Source: Hymenoscyphus infarciens (lineage: Eukaryota; Ascomycota; Leotiomycetes; Helotiales; Helotiaceae). From it: a DNA stretch of 64,000 bases. Under the pieces are notes generated by a model. It was given only the letters and a program-made list of their open reading frames with translations, did no database searches and was not told where the DNA came from. The stretch covers positions 248,001 through 312,000 of the forward strand of contig LLCB01000008.1 in the NCBI GenBank assembly GCA_001414345.1, in the 5' to 3' direction. Below are positions 1-10,536 of this stretch, one piece after another. The position numbers were made by a program, and so were the translations under genes. Numbering within the stretch: position 1 is the first letter of the stretch; every line of letters begins with the position of its first letter.

Positions 1-91
1 ATCCAGCCCTCCCCGGCTGTTTTTTCTGAACACAACAGGCATCTCAATTCCTCCTTCTGTTACACGACTGTCATTAATCGCCTCCCTTATC

Positions 92-2681
92 ATGAAGTTT
101 TCCGACTCCCTTTCCCGAGCTTTCATCAGCACCCTCCTTCTTGGATCAACAGTCCAAGCATGTGGCAACCATCATCGCCATGTGAGACGAGATAACAACT
201 CTACCGGAGCTGGCAACGATACTGCGATTACTACTCCTCCTGAGCCAATAAGAGCCAACAACTTCGAGTTGGGACAGCAAATCGCTGCTAGCCCACACGC
301 AAGACCGCTCGGAAATGTAAACGGTACCAGCAACGTCGCCAACACAACTTTCGCTGCACCGGCTGGTAATTTGACCAAAAAAATCACGGATGATCTCAAA
401 GGGAATCTTCTTAGCAGAGCAGTCACAGCAACTACAGTCTCCAGTACCGTCTTGGTTATTGCACGAGACACCGCTTCGGCGTACCAAGGATATGCCGGCC
501 TCAATGCTTATGGAATTCCTTATCAGATTCTCACTGTGCCTCAAGGAAATGCTCCAGGTGGCTCTACCCTTCCACCACTCAACAGCTCTGCTACTGTTGG
601 AAACTTTGGTGCTATTGTCGTTCTATCAGAAGTTAGTTACGACTATGGTGCCTCCGGATACCTGAGTGCGTTGACATCGGCTCAATGGGATCAATTGTAT
701 GCTTATCAATTGAACTATGGTGTCCGAATGGTACGATACGATGTGTACCCTGGTGATACAGTTGGCGCAACTGCTGTAAATGCTCCAAATGGCGGCTGTT
801 GTGCCGATGGAGTCGAGCAATTGATCTCCATTTCCAATGCGACTGGGTTCCCAACAGCTGGATTGAAGACGTACGTACCATTTACCTTTTTCCGGTTTTT
901 CCCAAACAAGCTAATGATTGTATAGTGGTGCCGGTATGAGCACCTTGGGTCTTTACCATTATCCAGCTACTATCTCCAACACTGCCATCGCTACCCCTTT
1001 TCTGCAATTTGCTGCCAATTCGGGTGCTGGCTTCCCATCTGTCTCTACCGGAGGAGTGATTAATAATATTAATGGAAGACAACAGGTACGTGGCGATTCC
1101 GTTGTACCCTTGATTTGTACTGACAACGAATAGATGGTATTCTTCATCAGTTCTGGAATCGAATTTAGTGCTACATCTAATCTTCTCCAACACACCTGGA
1201 TCCATTGGGCTACCAGAGGACTTTACGCTGGATATAGACGTATCAACATGAATACTCAGAGTATGATTAGATATTCCTGATTCTGAGTCAACACTAACAA
1301 GACATAGTTGACGACATGTTCCTCGAAACTGAAATCTATAATCAGACTGCCATCGATGCTGGTGTTTCGTCTCCAACCAATTTCCGTATTAGAACAGCTG
1401 ACTTGGCAAACCACAAGACCTGGATGACAACAATCCAGAAGAAGATGCCAGCTGGAAGCAGTTACTTCATTGAAATTGCCCACAACGGAAACGGAAACAT
1501 TGACGTAAGCATTCTCGTTTACTCACATTTGAGCACAAACTGATTTTGCACAGATTGGCACACAAGGAAACACCCCTGAGACATGTGGCTACGGCGCTAT
1601 CTATCTAGATTATGGCGATACCCCATTGGAATTTCAAAAGCCTCTGGGTTCCGGAACCAACAACTGGCCAGCATCTCCCCCACTTCCAACTAAATACCCA
1701 TACACCACCGCATGCACGAACCTCGACACCCTGAAGACCTGGTTCGCAACAGTCGCCAACCGAGATGCCTTTGCTCATATATCGCACACCTTCACCCACG
1801 AGAACGAGGACAACGCAACATATTACGACATCTACCGAGAAATCTCCTGGAATCAAGCTTGGCTAAACCAAACCACTCTCTCGCAGGCCGCAAGATTCAG
1901 TCCCCACGGCATTGTCCCACCAGCTATCACCGGTCTCCACAACGGCGATGCCATTAAAGCATGGAGCGATTTGGGAATCATCAACGTTGTTGGTGACAAT
2001 AGTCGCGCACCATTGGTTAACCAGCAAAACGAGCATTGGCCTTACATCACCACCGTTGCCGACAATGGATTCGCGGGTATGGTCGTCCTCCCTCGATGGG
2101 CATTGAACATCTACTACAACTGCGATGTTCCCCAATGCACCACCAACGAATGGATCAAATACTCCGCCGGACAAGGAACCTTTACTGATCTCCTCGCATA
2201 TGAGAAGCAGGCCAACTCCCGTCGTCTTCTTGGTCTTCACCATGACGCTTTTATGTTCCATCAAGCTAACTTGCGACAAACTGACGTTCCAACAACCACT
2301 ATCAACGGTGTCTCGGCGAAATACTCGCTTCTCCAAGCATGGGTGGAGACTGTTGTTGCGGAGATGACTAGACTTACCACCTGGCCTATGATCACCCTCA
2401 AGCACGACGACATGGGACAAGGCTTCATCGGCCGCATGGCTCGTGACATGTGCGCCCCAAAGATGGCATGGACTATCAGCAACAGCAAGATCACTGGCGT
2501 CACAGTCACCGCGAACGGCAACACCTGCTCGCAACAAATTCCTGTCACGGTTCCTGGTCCAGTGTCCAACGCTCCTGCATCTTCAAGGAAGGAACAGATT
2601 GGGAGTGACCCTTTGACGGTCTGGGTTACTTTGTCAGGAAGTCCGGTTAGCTTGAGCTTGACGACTCCTATTGCATTGTAG
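92..2681 (+). CDS. agd3: Secreted Agd3-like polysaccharide (galactosaminogalactan) deacetylase
   Basis: Exons 92-870, 926-1085, 1134-1260, 1308-1504 and 1554-2681 join in frame to about 796 aa. All four introns are GT-AG, 47-55 bp. The N-terminus is a signal peptide (MKFSDSLSRAFISTLLLGST) followed by an Asn/Thr-rich stretch. The rest reads as the Agd3 family (CAZy CE18), about 800 aa in Aspergillus fumigatus, which partially deacetylates cell-wall/biofilm galactosaminogalactan outside the cell. Visible support is the metal-binding HTFTH motif (His498 and His502), the downstream GLHHDAFMFHQAN segment and KHDDMGQGF. The start is the first in-frame ATG before the signal peptide. In Aspergillus this gene sits with gtb3, ega3, sph3 and uge3; none of these lies downstream here, and upstream lies outside the window. 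Substrate is inferred from family. Confidence 0.88.
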
Positions 2682-3257
2682 AAAGATACTTGGATGCGTG
2701 GGATGGAATTAGAGCGGCAAAGGAAAGAACGTCTGTAATGAATTTTTTTTAATTTTTTTACGTCTTGTGCGGAATCAAGTGTGGACTGGCTGGCGTACCT
2801 ACCTGGATTGGTAAATGGTATACGGTATACGGTATCTTACAAGATGAGAAATATAATGTATTAGTTTATTAACACTGCTGACCACCTTTGCTTTGTGATT
2901 TCTCACCTATCTCCATTTCCTCGCTCATTCATGGTTTTTGCATCGCGATCCGTGGGTGAGGTGGAAATAACATTCGTGACTAGTGAGTTGTTGCCGCCAT
3001 GAGCTAGACCCAAGCCACTTCATCATCTCCTCAATTTTTGTGGTTCTCTGAGGCCCCCTAACGAAGTGCCACTATTGGCACAATGGGTTTGGCCAAGAAG
3101 GAGGATCGGCAAGCAGAGATTTCGGGTATCGGACTTCCCTTCTTTATTACGTCTGATCGTCTGATCGTCTGATGGTTTGAGACCCAACAAATCGGTACGC
3201 GCTATGGGAATTTCCGGGAGTGAAAATTGGATTTTGATCAGCTCGTGTTAGTGGCAC
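2682..3257. other. Intergenic, 3' flank of agd3
   Basis: No gene is seen. It holds the agd3 3' UTR/terminator region with A/T runs near 2745-2760 and a short GTATACGGTATACGGTAT repeat near 2818-2835. Confidence 0.5.
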
Positions 3258-3526
3258 TAGGTGGCTCCTCGTGTACGAGACGATCCGCCGATTTTAGTAT
3301 AGGCTCGTGCCTACAACTCCCTTGCCTTCTTAAGTTTTAACAATAGGAAAGAAAACTATAAAAAGAACGACATAACTTCTACTCGATCTTGAAGAAGCTA
3401 ATTAATCTTGGAGTCGCTACTTGTAACTTTTAGATTCGTTGTCGTAGTTTTATTGTGAGTAGTTAGAACAGTGTAGAATGTACTAAAATCAGCGCATCGT
3501 CTCGTACGCGAGGAGGGTGGGCGCTA
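3258..3526. mobile_element. TIR element (MITE), about 265 bp
   Basis: Inverted repeats of about 35 bp, 3265-3299 and 3481-3515, share CTCCTCG, GTACGAGACGAT and GATTTTAGTA with a few mismatches. The ends are bounded by TA dinucleotides (3258-3259 and 3525-3526), fitting a Tc1/mariner-type TA target duplication. There is no coding capacity. Superfamily is inferred only from the TA. Confidence 0.65.
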
Positions 3527-4048
3527 GGTGAATAGGAGTGGAGAAATGACCCCTTTTAGGTGCGGGCTTAGCCGAAGGTTTTGGTTAATTTTGAGCCAAT
3601 GGGATTGTGGAGGGGAGGATAGACTTGGGCTCTGGATTTGGATGGAGTCTTCAGAAGAATTCTGGATGAAGAAACCACCTCCCCCTTCCAAACCAAAGAA
3701 ACTCTTGGAAAACACAGGCCATTATTCTTTGAAAGAAAGTGGTGCTTTTTGTAAGTTACCTACAAATAGCTATTCGTGGGTTGCTTGGAAATAGCTTGTT
3801 AAGAAAAAGGCAGCTACTTTTAGGAACAGAAGGTAAAGGGCAGATAGAATAGATTGGTTTTTTACTTGACAGCAATTACACACTTAGAGTCCTGGGAAAC
3901 GTTTCTTTTCTTTCTGATCCTATATAGAAGGTTATTTCGAGACGTAGAGTTTTCCGATACTATAAGAAATCATGAAGACCAAACCAAGAAAACAATCAAC
4001 CCCCTCCCCCCAGAAAGAAAACTGCTCTCTAACATAAACCTCAATTCC
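3527..4048. other. Intergenic
   Basis: No supported gene; short ORFs here have no recognisable domain. It is the 3' side of the amylase gene. Confidence 0.4.
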
Positions 4049-6618
4049 TCATGTGCACCCCGCAATCCCCAAGGCACTCGCCGTCGTGGCCCCAAGCCCA
4101 ACCCACCCCCTCATCGCATTGATAATACTCAAATCGCGATGAACCCTCGTATATTTCCCTTGTTGCATAGTATACCCACAAGCACTCGCAACATACGCAG
4201 TATCCTTCGGAACACCAAGACAATCACTTACAGGCGAGGAGCCAGTAAAGAGTGAACAATCACTCAAACCATCTGGGAAACCCGCGCCACCTGCATCCAT
4301 AAATTCGTAGGAGGAGAGCACGAGTTTGATCCACCAGTCTGCATCAGTGCGGGTGAAGAGTTGGACTTCGAAGGCGCGATGTTTGGCGACGTCTTTGTCT
4401 TTTATTAGGACGGAGCCTGTGGAGCCCATGTCTCGCGATGAGGAGCCCTATTTAATTCATCAATTCTAAGTAAGGATAAAGTAGACGGAGGGGAGGGGGA
4501 GACTTACAGCATTCTGTTGATCGTGGTCATCATTCTGAATCGCGAACCTGCTCGGAGGAACCACCCAACTCCCACAAATAGGCATCTCCTTGGGATAATC
4601 CGAGCTCCAAATCTTCACCTGACTGATCTCACTAGCCGTGAATCCCTGAGCAGAAAGTATACTGTTGAAATTTGTGTACCAACTATCTTTTCCACCATCA
4701 CAAGCAAGAACCGAAGCTTCACCACCAAGGATTACTTCCAACCAGGAGATGTAATCAGCAGGCATACTCCCACCCAATTTCTTCTTTACAATCGCGAAGA
4801 TGGCTGCAATGGAAGAAGGACCAATGTGTTTCGCAGCATCGAAGCGGAGACCGGAAAAGCCTATTGATAGCAGGTCTACGATATAAGTTGCGATTCGGTC
4901 TTGGGTGTATGGATTTTCGGTGTTGAGGTCGGTTAGTCCGACGAGGTAACCTTTTGTGACTTGATTCATATCGGTCCAGGAACTGATTGATCTCTCGCAG
5001 TGGAAGTCTGAGGGGCCATAGGGTACGGCTGGGAATTCCATGGTTGGTCTGGTGCCTGTTTGGGGGTTGAGAACGTAGGTGTTTCCGGATGTGTAGTATG
5101 GGGATCCGGCTGTTGCGTTATGTCCAGAATAGACAGAACAATCCGTGTTCCGGTGGTTTTGAACATCTGTGCCTTGACTTGCCATATGGTTCACCACTGC
5201 GTCTGCATAAACTCGGACTCCTGCAGCTCGACACGCTTGGATCATGCTGCGTAGTTCGTCTCGGGTACCACTTCGCGAATGGAGTCGGTAACTAACAGGT
5301 TGGTAAACAAAATACCACGGTCGGAACTGCTTATCGGTTTCGTACTAGATGGGCATGATGAGAGAATTGATGGAATTGATGGATCAAGACTCACATAATT
5401 AGATCCCCAAACGTGTTCGTTTGGAGGCCAAATCTTGACACCCATATATCCAGCTTTTCCCAAGAAAGCACATTCCTTGCCAACATCAACCCAAGGCCAC
5501 CCAAAAAGTTCAACAATCCCCCCTTTCTGTCCATTTTGGAACGTGCTTTGAGCAGCAGTAAGTGCAGCATTTTGCCAGATGAAATTAATCGGATCTAAAG
5601 TGAGAGTTTTTCCACTCGGAGTTGAAAATTTTATTGCAAGAGAAGTGGAAAAGCTTTGGTTGACTTGATATGTATTGCTTGTTGTTCCAGTGCCTCCATT
5701 GAAGGAGTAGGTGATTGTCTCTCCGGTTCTTGAAGCAGCGTTAATTACAACGACGGCTGCTGTGCGCGCTGAGTTGTATTGTATATCTGCGTAGCCGATC
5801 AAGTCACGATATGAGCCGAAACTTGGATCGTACCCGGCAGCTCCCTTTGGTGGGGTCTGCCATCGACGATTTTCTGCCGAGGAAGTGAATGCTGAAACAC
5901 TGTCCGATGGACAGCTATCCCCACCATTCCAGTTTCCACAGCCACTTGGGGGTGTTGCGGGACTCTCGCTTGGGATGGAGGTGGGAATGATGGGTGGCGG
6001 AATACTCGCTGTGACTGCACCGGCAGTTCCGGTGGGAATAACAGAGGTTGTGATTGTAGATACTGAGCTTGTTGAAGTCTGAGAAGTTCCAGAAGTCGAC
6101 GTGGATGTTGATGTGCTTGATGTTGAGCTTTCACTGATTTGGTAGTTGACAGAGTTTCCAGGATCGTAATAGCTATTATGGTGAGCTGTGTTTCTTCAAA
6201 AGAGAAGTCTGGAAAACATACGACGTCCCACTGACATCGTACTTGATGTAGAATTGAGTTGCTCCAGTAGCGGTTCCAGAAAAAGTCCAGGTCTCATAAC
6301 CACTTGACCCGGCGGCCAAGTAGCTAGCCGAGATAGTTTGAGAAGAGCTCCATGTATTGCCTACAGCATAGATAATGGACACCACCTTTGAATAGGCAAT
6401 ATTTTGTATCTATTTAGTCGCTTAGATGGGCCTTGAGTGAGAGAAAAGGGGGTACTTACATGGACAGATCCAGCGAGGACATTATTTTGAAATGTGTAGG
6501 TGATCAATGACACCTGAGTAGCTCGCTTCTCCACCGGAGATGAAAAGACCAGAGCCAGACAGAAAAATGCAAGAAGAATTGCCTGTCGAAAGTGCCTTGT
6601 CAAACAAAAAGAAGCCAT
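4049..6618 (-). CDS. Secreted alpha-amylase: CBM21 + Ser/Thr linker + GH13
   Basis: Exons (minus) 6618-6460, 6409-6222, 6172-5395, 5344-4508 and 4447-4049 join in frame to 786 aa; introns are 49-60 bp, GT-AG. The order is signal peptide (about 1-25), a CBM21-like starch-binding domain (about 30-125, with QNIAYSKVV and TQFYIKYDVSG, closely like the N-terminal domain of Rhizopus glucoamylase), a Ser/Thr/Pro linker (about 128-175), a Cys-bounded CGNWNGGDSC segment, then a GH13 barrel. Active-site regions are visible: DAVVNH (region I), GLRFDAAKH with nucleophile Asp544, EVILGGEA with acid/base Glu578, and DHD with His649-Asp650. The barrel resembles animal/actinobacterial amylases (GIVELFGWPW, KIWPPNEH) more than Aspergillus Taka-amylase. 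Role: extracellular starch hydrolysis. The upstream in-frame ATG at 6795 was rejected because only the 6618 start gives a proper signal peptide. Confidence 0.9.
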
Positions 6619-7757
6619 GAGAAGAATCAAGACGGAAACTCCAAGTTCCAAGTACCAAACAGATTGGTAACAAGGGAAATCCCCGCTCTGCATTTCACAT
6701 CTTATAAGAAGCCAAATCAAGACAACAATCACAAGCCTCCTTCTGCTCTTTTGGTAACGGGCCTTTTTGGAGAAAAGATTTGCGCTGTCAGTCATACGGA
6801 TTAGGATTTAAGGCGTCATGTGGGTCGAAAACTTAGTTGAGAGCCTCTAAACATGGTTCCGGAAGGAACGAAGAATCGAATGTTTCTTCCAGCCACTATT
6901 CACTGTCTTTTCTTCGGTGACTTGACGGAAAGAGCTGGTAAACCGAGCGAGAGAGTATTAGAAGCACCGTCAAAGGGGCGATTGGTGGATAGCTGTGAAA
7001 AGAAGGGCACAGTTTTGTGGAAGAAGTCGGCAAAATGTGAAAACTGCTGGTGTTGATTCCATTCCTGGAATCGCTCCCGCGATATTCTGGGGTAAGCTTG
7101 GTTAGCTCTTCTCAAAGTGCGGGGAAAGAAGAGGTGGGGATGAGATCAGGTTGAAGGGAAGTATAATCGGCCCGTACCTTTTTTAATTGGCGCTAGCACG
7201 GTGCTAGCACGTGTCAGAGCTAGCTTGGATATACAGGTATTAGTCGGTATTTTCCACGTATTTTCTTGTAATTTGCTCGAGCAGGAGTAATTAAGTCCGA
7301 AACAATCGGCGATGGACCTGAGGGGGCGACAGGGGTCAGTCCCGAGGTCTTCTTCCTCCTTGGTGGTGCCTTCACTCCTGCCCTCACCAGCTTTTGTCTT
7401 CCACCTCTTCAGTACACCCACTTTGCTACCCACTCCACTACCACCACCACCCGACCACCACCACCACCACGAGACTGGCCGATCATGACTGCCGTCGGTT
7501 GACGTGCATGTGCGGAATGTTTCCAGGTCGCTGAATGGGATGCGTACAGTACAGTACCGAAACAGCAAGTGCTACTTACTGTACTGGTACCACCAAGCAA
7601 ACCTTACGTGATTAATGGTCAGCACAACAGTTGGTACCTGTCTATTCTCGTATCTCTCCCATGAATATGACTGCTCTGCGGGAGTATAGACAAGCTGGGC
7701 GGTAATATATCTTCTCCCTCGGAGCTCCACAGACTACTCGATTAGAAAGAAAGAATC
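6619..7757. promoter_or_regulatory. Divergent promoter region, amylase / dioxygenase
   Basis: About 1.1 kb lies between divergently transcribed genes. It contains inverted/direct copies of GCTAGCAC near 7192-7215, a CCACCA microsatellite at 7434-7470 and short GTACAGTACAGTAC-type repeats near 7544-7560. No gene is seen. Confidence 0.45.
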
Positions 7758-8811
7758 ATGGCTTCCAAAGGCGACAATGGAGTGCGCTCCGTTTCGAGAT
7801 TCGATCCCGATTTCACACAAAAGGTCATCGAAGCCACAGGTCCAAAGGCCACCCCTCGAGTCCGAAAGGTTATGGGCAGTCTCATACAACATATCCACGA
7901 TTTCGCTCGCGAAAACGAGATCACCGTCGAAGAATGGATGGCCGCGGTGGATATGATGAATTGGGCTGGCAAGATGAGTGATGAGAAGAGGAATGAGGGG
8001 CAACTGCTGTGTGACATCATTGGGCTTGAATCGTATATATACCTCGCTCTGTTCAATCCAAAGACCTTACTAATTCTCAACAATGTAGACTCGTTGACGA
8101 AATTGCTTTCAAGAAAGCCTCCGAAGCAGACGATTCCGCAACTGCAAGCGCCATTCTTGGTCCCTTCTTCCGACACGATCACCCTATTCTCGAAAACGAA
8201 GCATCGATCGTCAACAGTGATCATGAGGGCGAAGTTACATATATGCATGGAATTGTTCGAGATTTGAAGACCAAGAAGCCAATTGAAGGGGCCTGGATTG
8301 ATGTCTGGCAAGCTTCCACGAATGGATTATATGAACAACAAGACGATGATCAGGTGGAGCATAATTTGAGGGGAAAATTCAAGACGGGTTCTGATGGTCG
8401 ATACGCATTTTACTGCTTGAGACCAACACCATATCCCATTCCACTTGATGGTTGGCAAATTTCCCGGTGCTCGAGTCAAAGAAACAGTTGCTTATTTTCG
8501 TTTAGGTCCGGCGGGAAAATTCCTCGAGATTTTGGATCGAGGTCCATATAGACCTGCACACATACATTTGATTGTTCGTCCCGATTCGCACTATCTTGTC
8601 TCAAGGTTGGTGCTAATGGTTGAAATAGGTACAAAGGGACGGTTATAAGCCGGTCACAACACAAATCTTCGATTCCGATGATCCTTATCTTAAGAACGAC
8701 TCCGTTTTTGCTGTCAAAGACTCTCTTGTCGTTGATTTCAAGCCAGTCAAGGATAATCCTAAAGCAACCCGGGTGCTTGAGTATCCGATTAATATCGTGC
8801 CATTGAGTTGA
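7758..8811 (+). CDS. Intradiol ring-cleavage dioxygenase (catechol/hydroxyquinol 1,2-dioxygenase)
   Basis: Exons 7758-8032, 8089-8450, 8506-8573 and 8629-8811 give 295 aa. The last two introns use weaker donors (GTTGGC, GTTCGT) but are required by frame and family alignment. It is a non-haem Fe(III) enzyme cleaving catechol-type rings to cis,cis-muconate or maleylacetate, feeding the beta-ketoadipate route. All four expected iron ligands are seen: Tyr173 (NGLYE), Tyr197 (GRYAF) and His231/His233 (RPAHIH). The N-terminal helical domain (about 1-110) is the dimerisation region of cytosolic catechol/hydroxyquinol dioxygenases. There is no signal peptide, so it is likely intracellular. Catechol versus hydroxyquinol specificity cannot be settled from sequence alone. 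Confidence 0.9.
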
Positions 8812-10035
8812 GTCACGTCGAGTCTTGGTATTTTTGTTGCTGTGAATGGGATATTACTTGTTCTATGATGAAATTTACTTTTTCGATGATAAATTGACCC
8901 TCCATATTGTTCTGGTAATCCTTGGATAATTAGGAGTATCATTGAGATGATTAGAAGAATCAGGAACTTGAGTTCATGATTCCTCTCACGCTTGTTTCAT
9001 ATTCCACTATTTTGCTACTATTTCTCGGAGACCGGTGTGCTCTGAGCGATTAAGGCATACGCAGCAATTTTCTTTAATTTTCTTCCAGCTTGGGAGATCT
9101 CAATTAGTCCGCGGACAACTTGTACAAAAGAACTGCGGAATATCGTCTCTCCGTGTGTCTTGTGTTTTTCTTCATCGAAACTCTCCGCATGTGTCAGCGA
9201 TGAAATGGTTCCCATTCTTAGAGGGCCGAGGATTTCTCGGTGTTTTTTTTATAGCTTGTTTTCCCACGTGTGTTTTCCACGCACCGCAACATTACAGGGG
9301 TCTGTGTGCCACAGGCAAGCGCCTGCCACTGATGAAGTCTTAAAAAGGTCTCTTTTTTGCCTTTGACGTGTACAAAATTCGTCGGTGCTTTTACAGGGAA
9401 AACAGTCGCCACTTTTGTAATATTTCATCCGAACTTCTGGGTTGGATGATAGATTGATTTCTCCGCCACGAAAGCTTAAAGGAAATGCTGCTCTTCATGC
9501 TTCCCTCTTGAAGCTTGTTTCTTGAAGCTCGCTGAATCATAGTGGTTTCCTTGCTACTAATGCGTCAAATTATACATTCATTCACAGAAGACCTATATGA
9601 TTACATTCACATCCGCCTTGATTTTTGAAAAGAACACTTTCTTTGTTAATTTGAGTTTTCTATAATTGATTACCACGGCAGGTTCTCGATCTGAGCAAAC
9701 AAAGAGCTCTACGTAAGGTAAGTTCACTTTCTTTTGTTTACTTTCAAAGGTTCGTGTGTGGTACACAAAGAGAATTCGAGGTGTATGATTTTTTGCTTGG
9801 ACTTCGATAATACATGTGTACAGCTCGATATATGATTGTTCAAGTTAAACAATCATAAACAATTTGGACATGTTTATTATAAACAAGGTGCAAGTCCTTT
9901 CCTTCGTTTCCCTCAACTTACAGAACTGCTGTCGCAACGAAGGATAAATCTACTATCCACTACATCACTGAAGGTCGAAATATCGCTGGCAATACCAACA
10001 TACTAAAACAACAAAAGACTAACACATTTCTCAGA
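8812..10035. other. Intergenic
   Basis: About 1.2 kb with no supported gene; ORFs at 9018-9412 overlap on both strands and lack domains. It includes the promoter of the small secreted protein. Confidence 0.4.
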
Positions 10036-10536
10036 ATGCAGTTCTTAACCACCACCACCACCCTCCTCCTCGCCGCTTCCGTACTCGCCGCACCTCTCAC
10101 CACTCTCCCCAAAAACAAAACTCTCGCGGATCTCACAGCGCGCACCACAGTCCCACAACAAAAACCCTTCTGCGTCCCCCAAAAACCGGGGACCTGTACC
10201 CTCTCAGTCCGCTGGCCCTCAACCACCAACTACAAGAAAACCCCCCACGAACTCGAACTCTACAACTCGCACTGTCGACTCATCGGTAATGACTCGAATG
10301 TCAAACCTCTACCCGGAGACTTCAATCTTCACTCTGAACTACCTTCTGTTGTAGTTGGGAACACGGCGTTCCCTAGTTTTAAGTATGAAGGCACGAGGTA
10401 TAACGATGAGATGACGGGCTTGAAGGGGATGAACTCTCAGTGTGAGATGGGTGGGGGAGGAACGGGGGTTGAGGGTGTGGTTTTCATGTGTCCGTTTACA
10501 TGTGGCGTGGGTGCTTTGGATGAGCAGAGGGACTAA
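10036..10536 (+). CDS. Small secreted six-cysteine protein, function unknown
   Basis: A single-exon ORF of 166 aa. Residues 1-19 (MQFLTTTTTLLLAASVLAAP) form a clear signal peptide. The mature part has six cysteines in the contexts PFC, GTC, SHC, SQC, FMC and FTC, which could make three disulfides, and a Gly-rich stretch (GGGGTG) near 137. No named domain is recognised. Length, secretion and cysteine content fit a candidate effector or cell-wall protein, but that is inference. It lies alone with long flanks, upstream of the LPMO gene on the same strand. Confidence 0.7.
   Translation: MQFLTTTTTLLLAASVLAAPLTTLPKNKTLADLTARTTVPQQKPFCVPQKPGTCTLSVRWPSTTNYKKTPHELELYNSHCRLIGNDSNVKPLPGDFNLHSELPSVVVGNTAFPSFKYEGTRYNDEMTGLKGMNSQCEMGGGGTGVEGVVFMCPFTCGVGALDEQRD

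Noticed and set aside
6619..6795. Longer N-terminus for the amylase
   Set aside because: It would bury the signal peptide inside the protein; the 6618 start gives a normal secretion signal.
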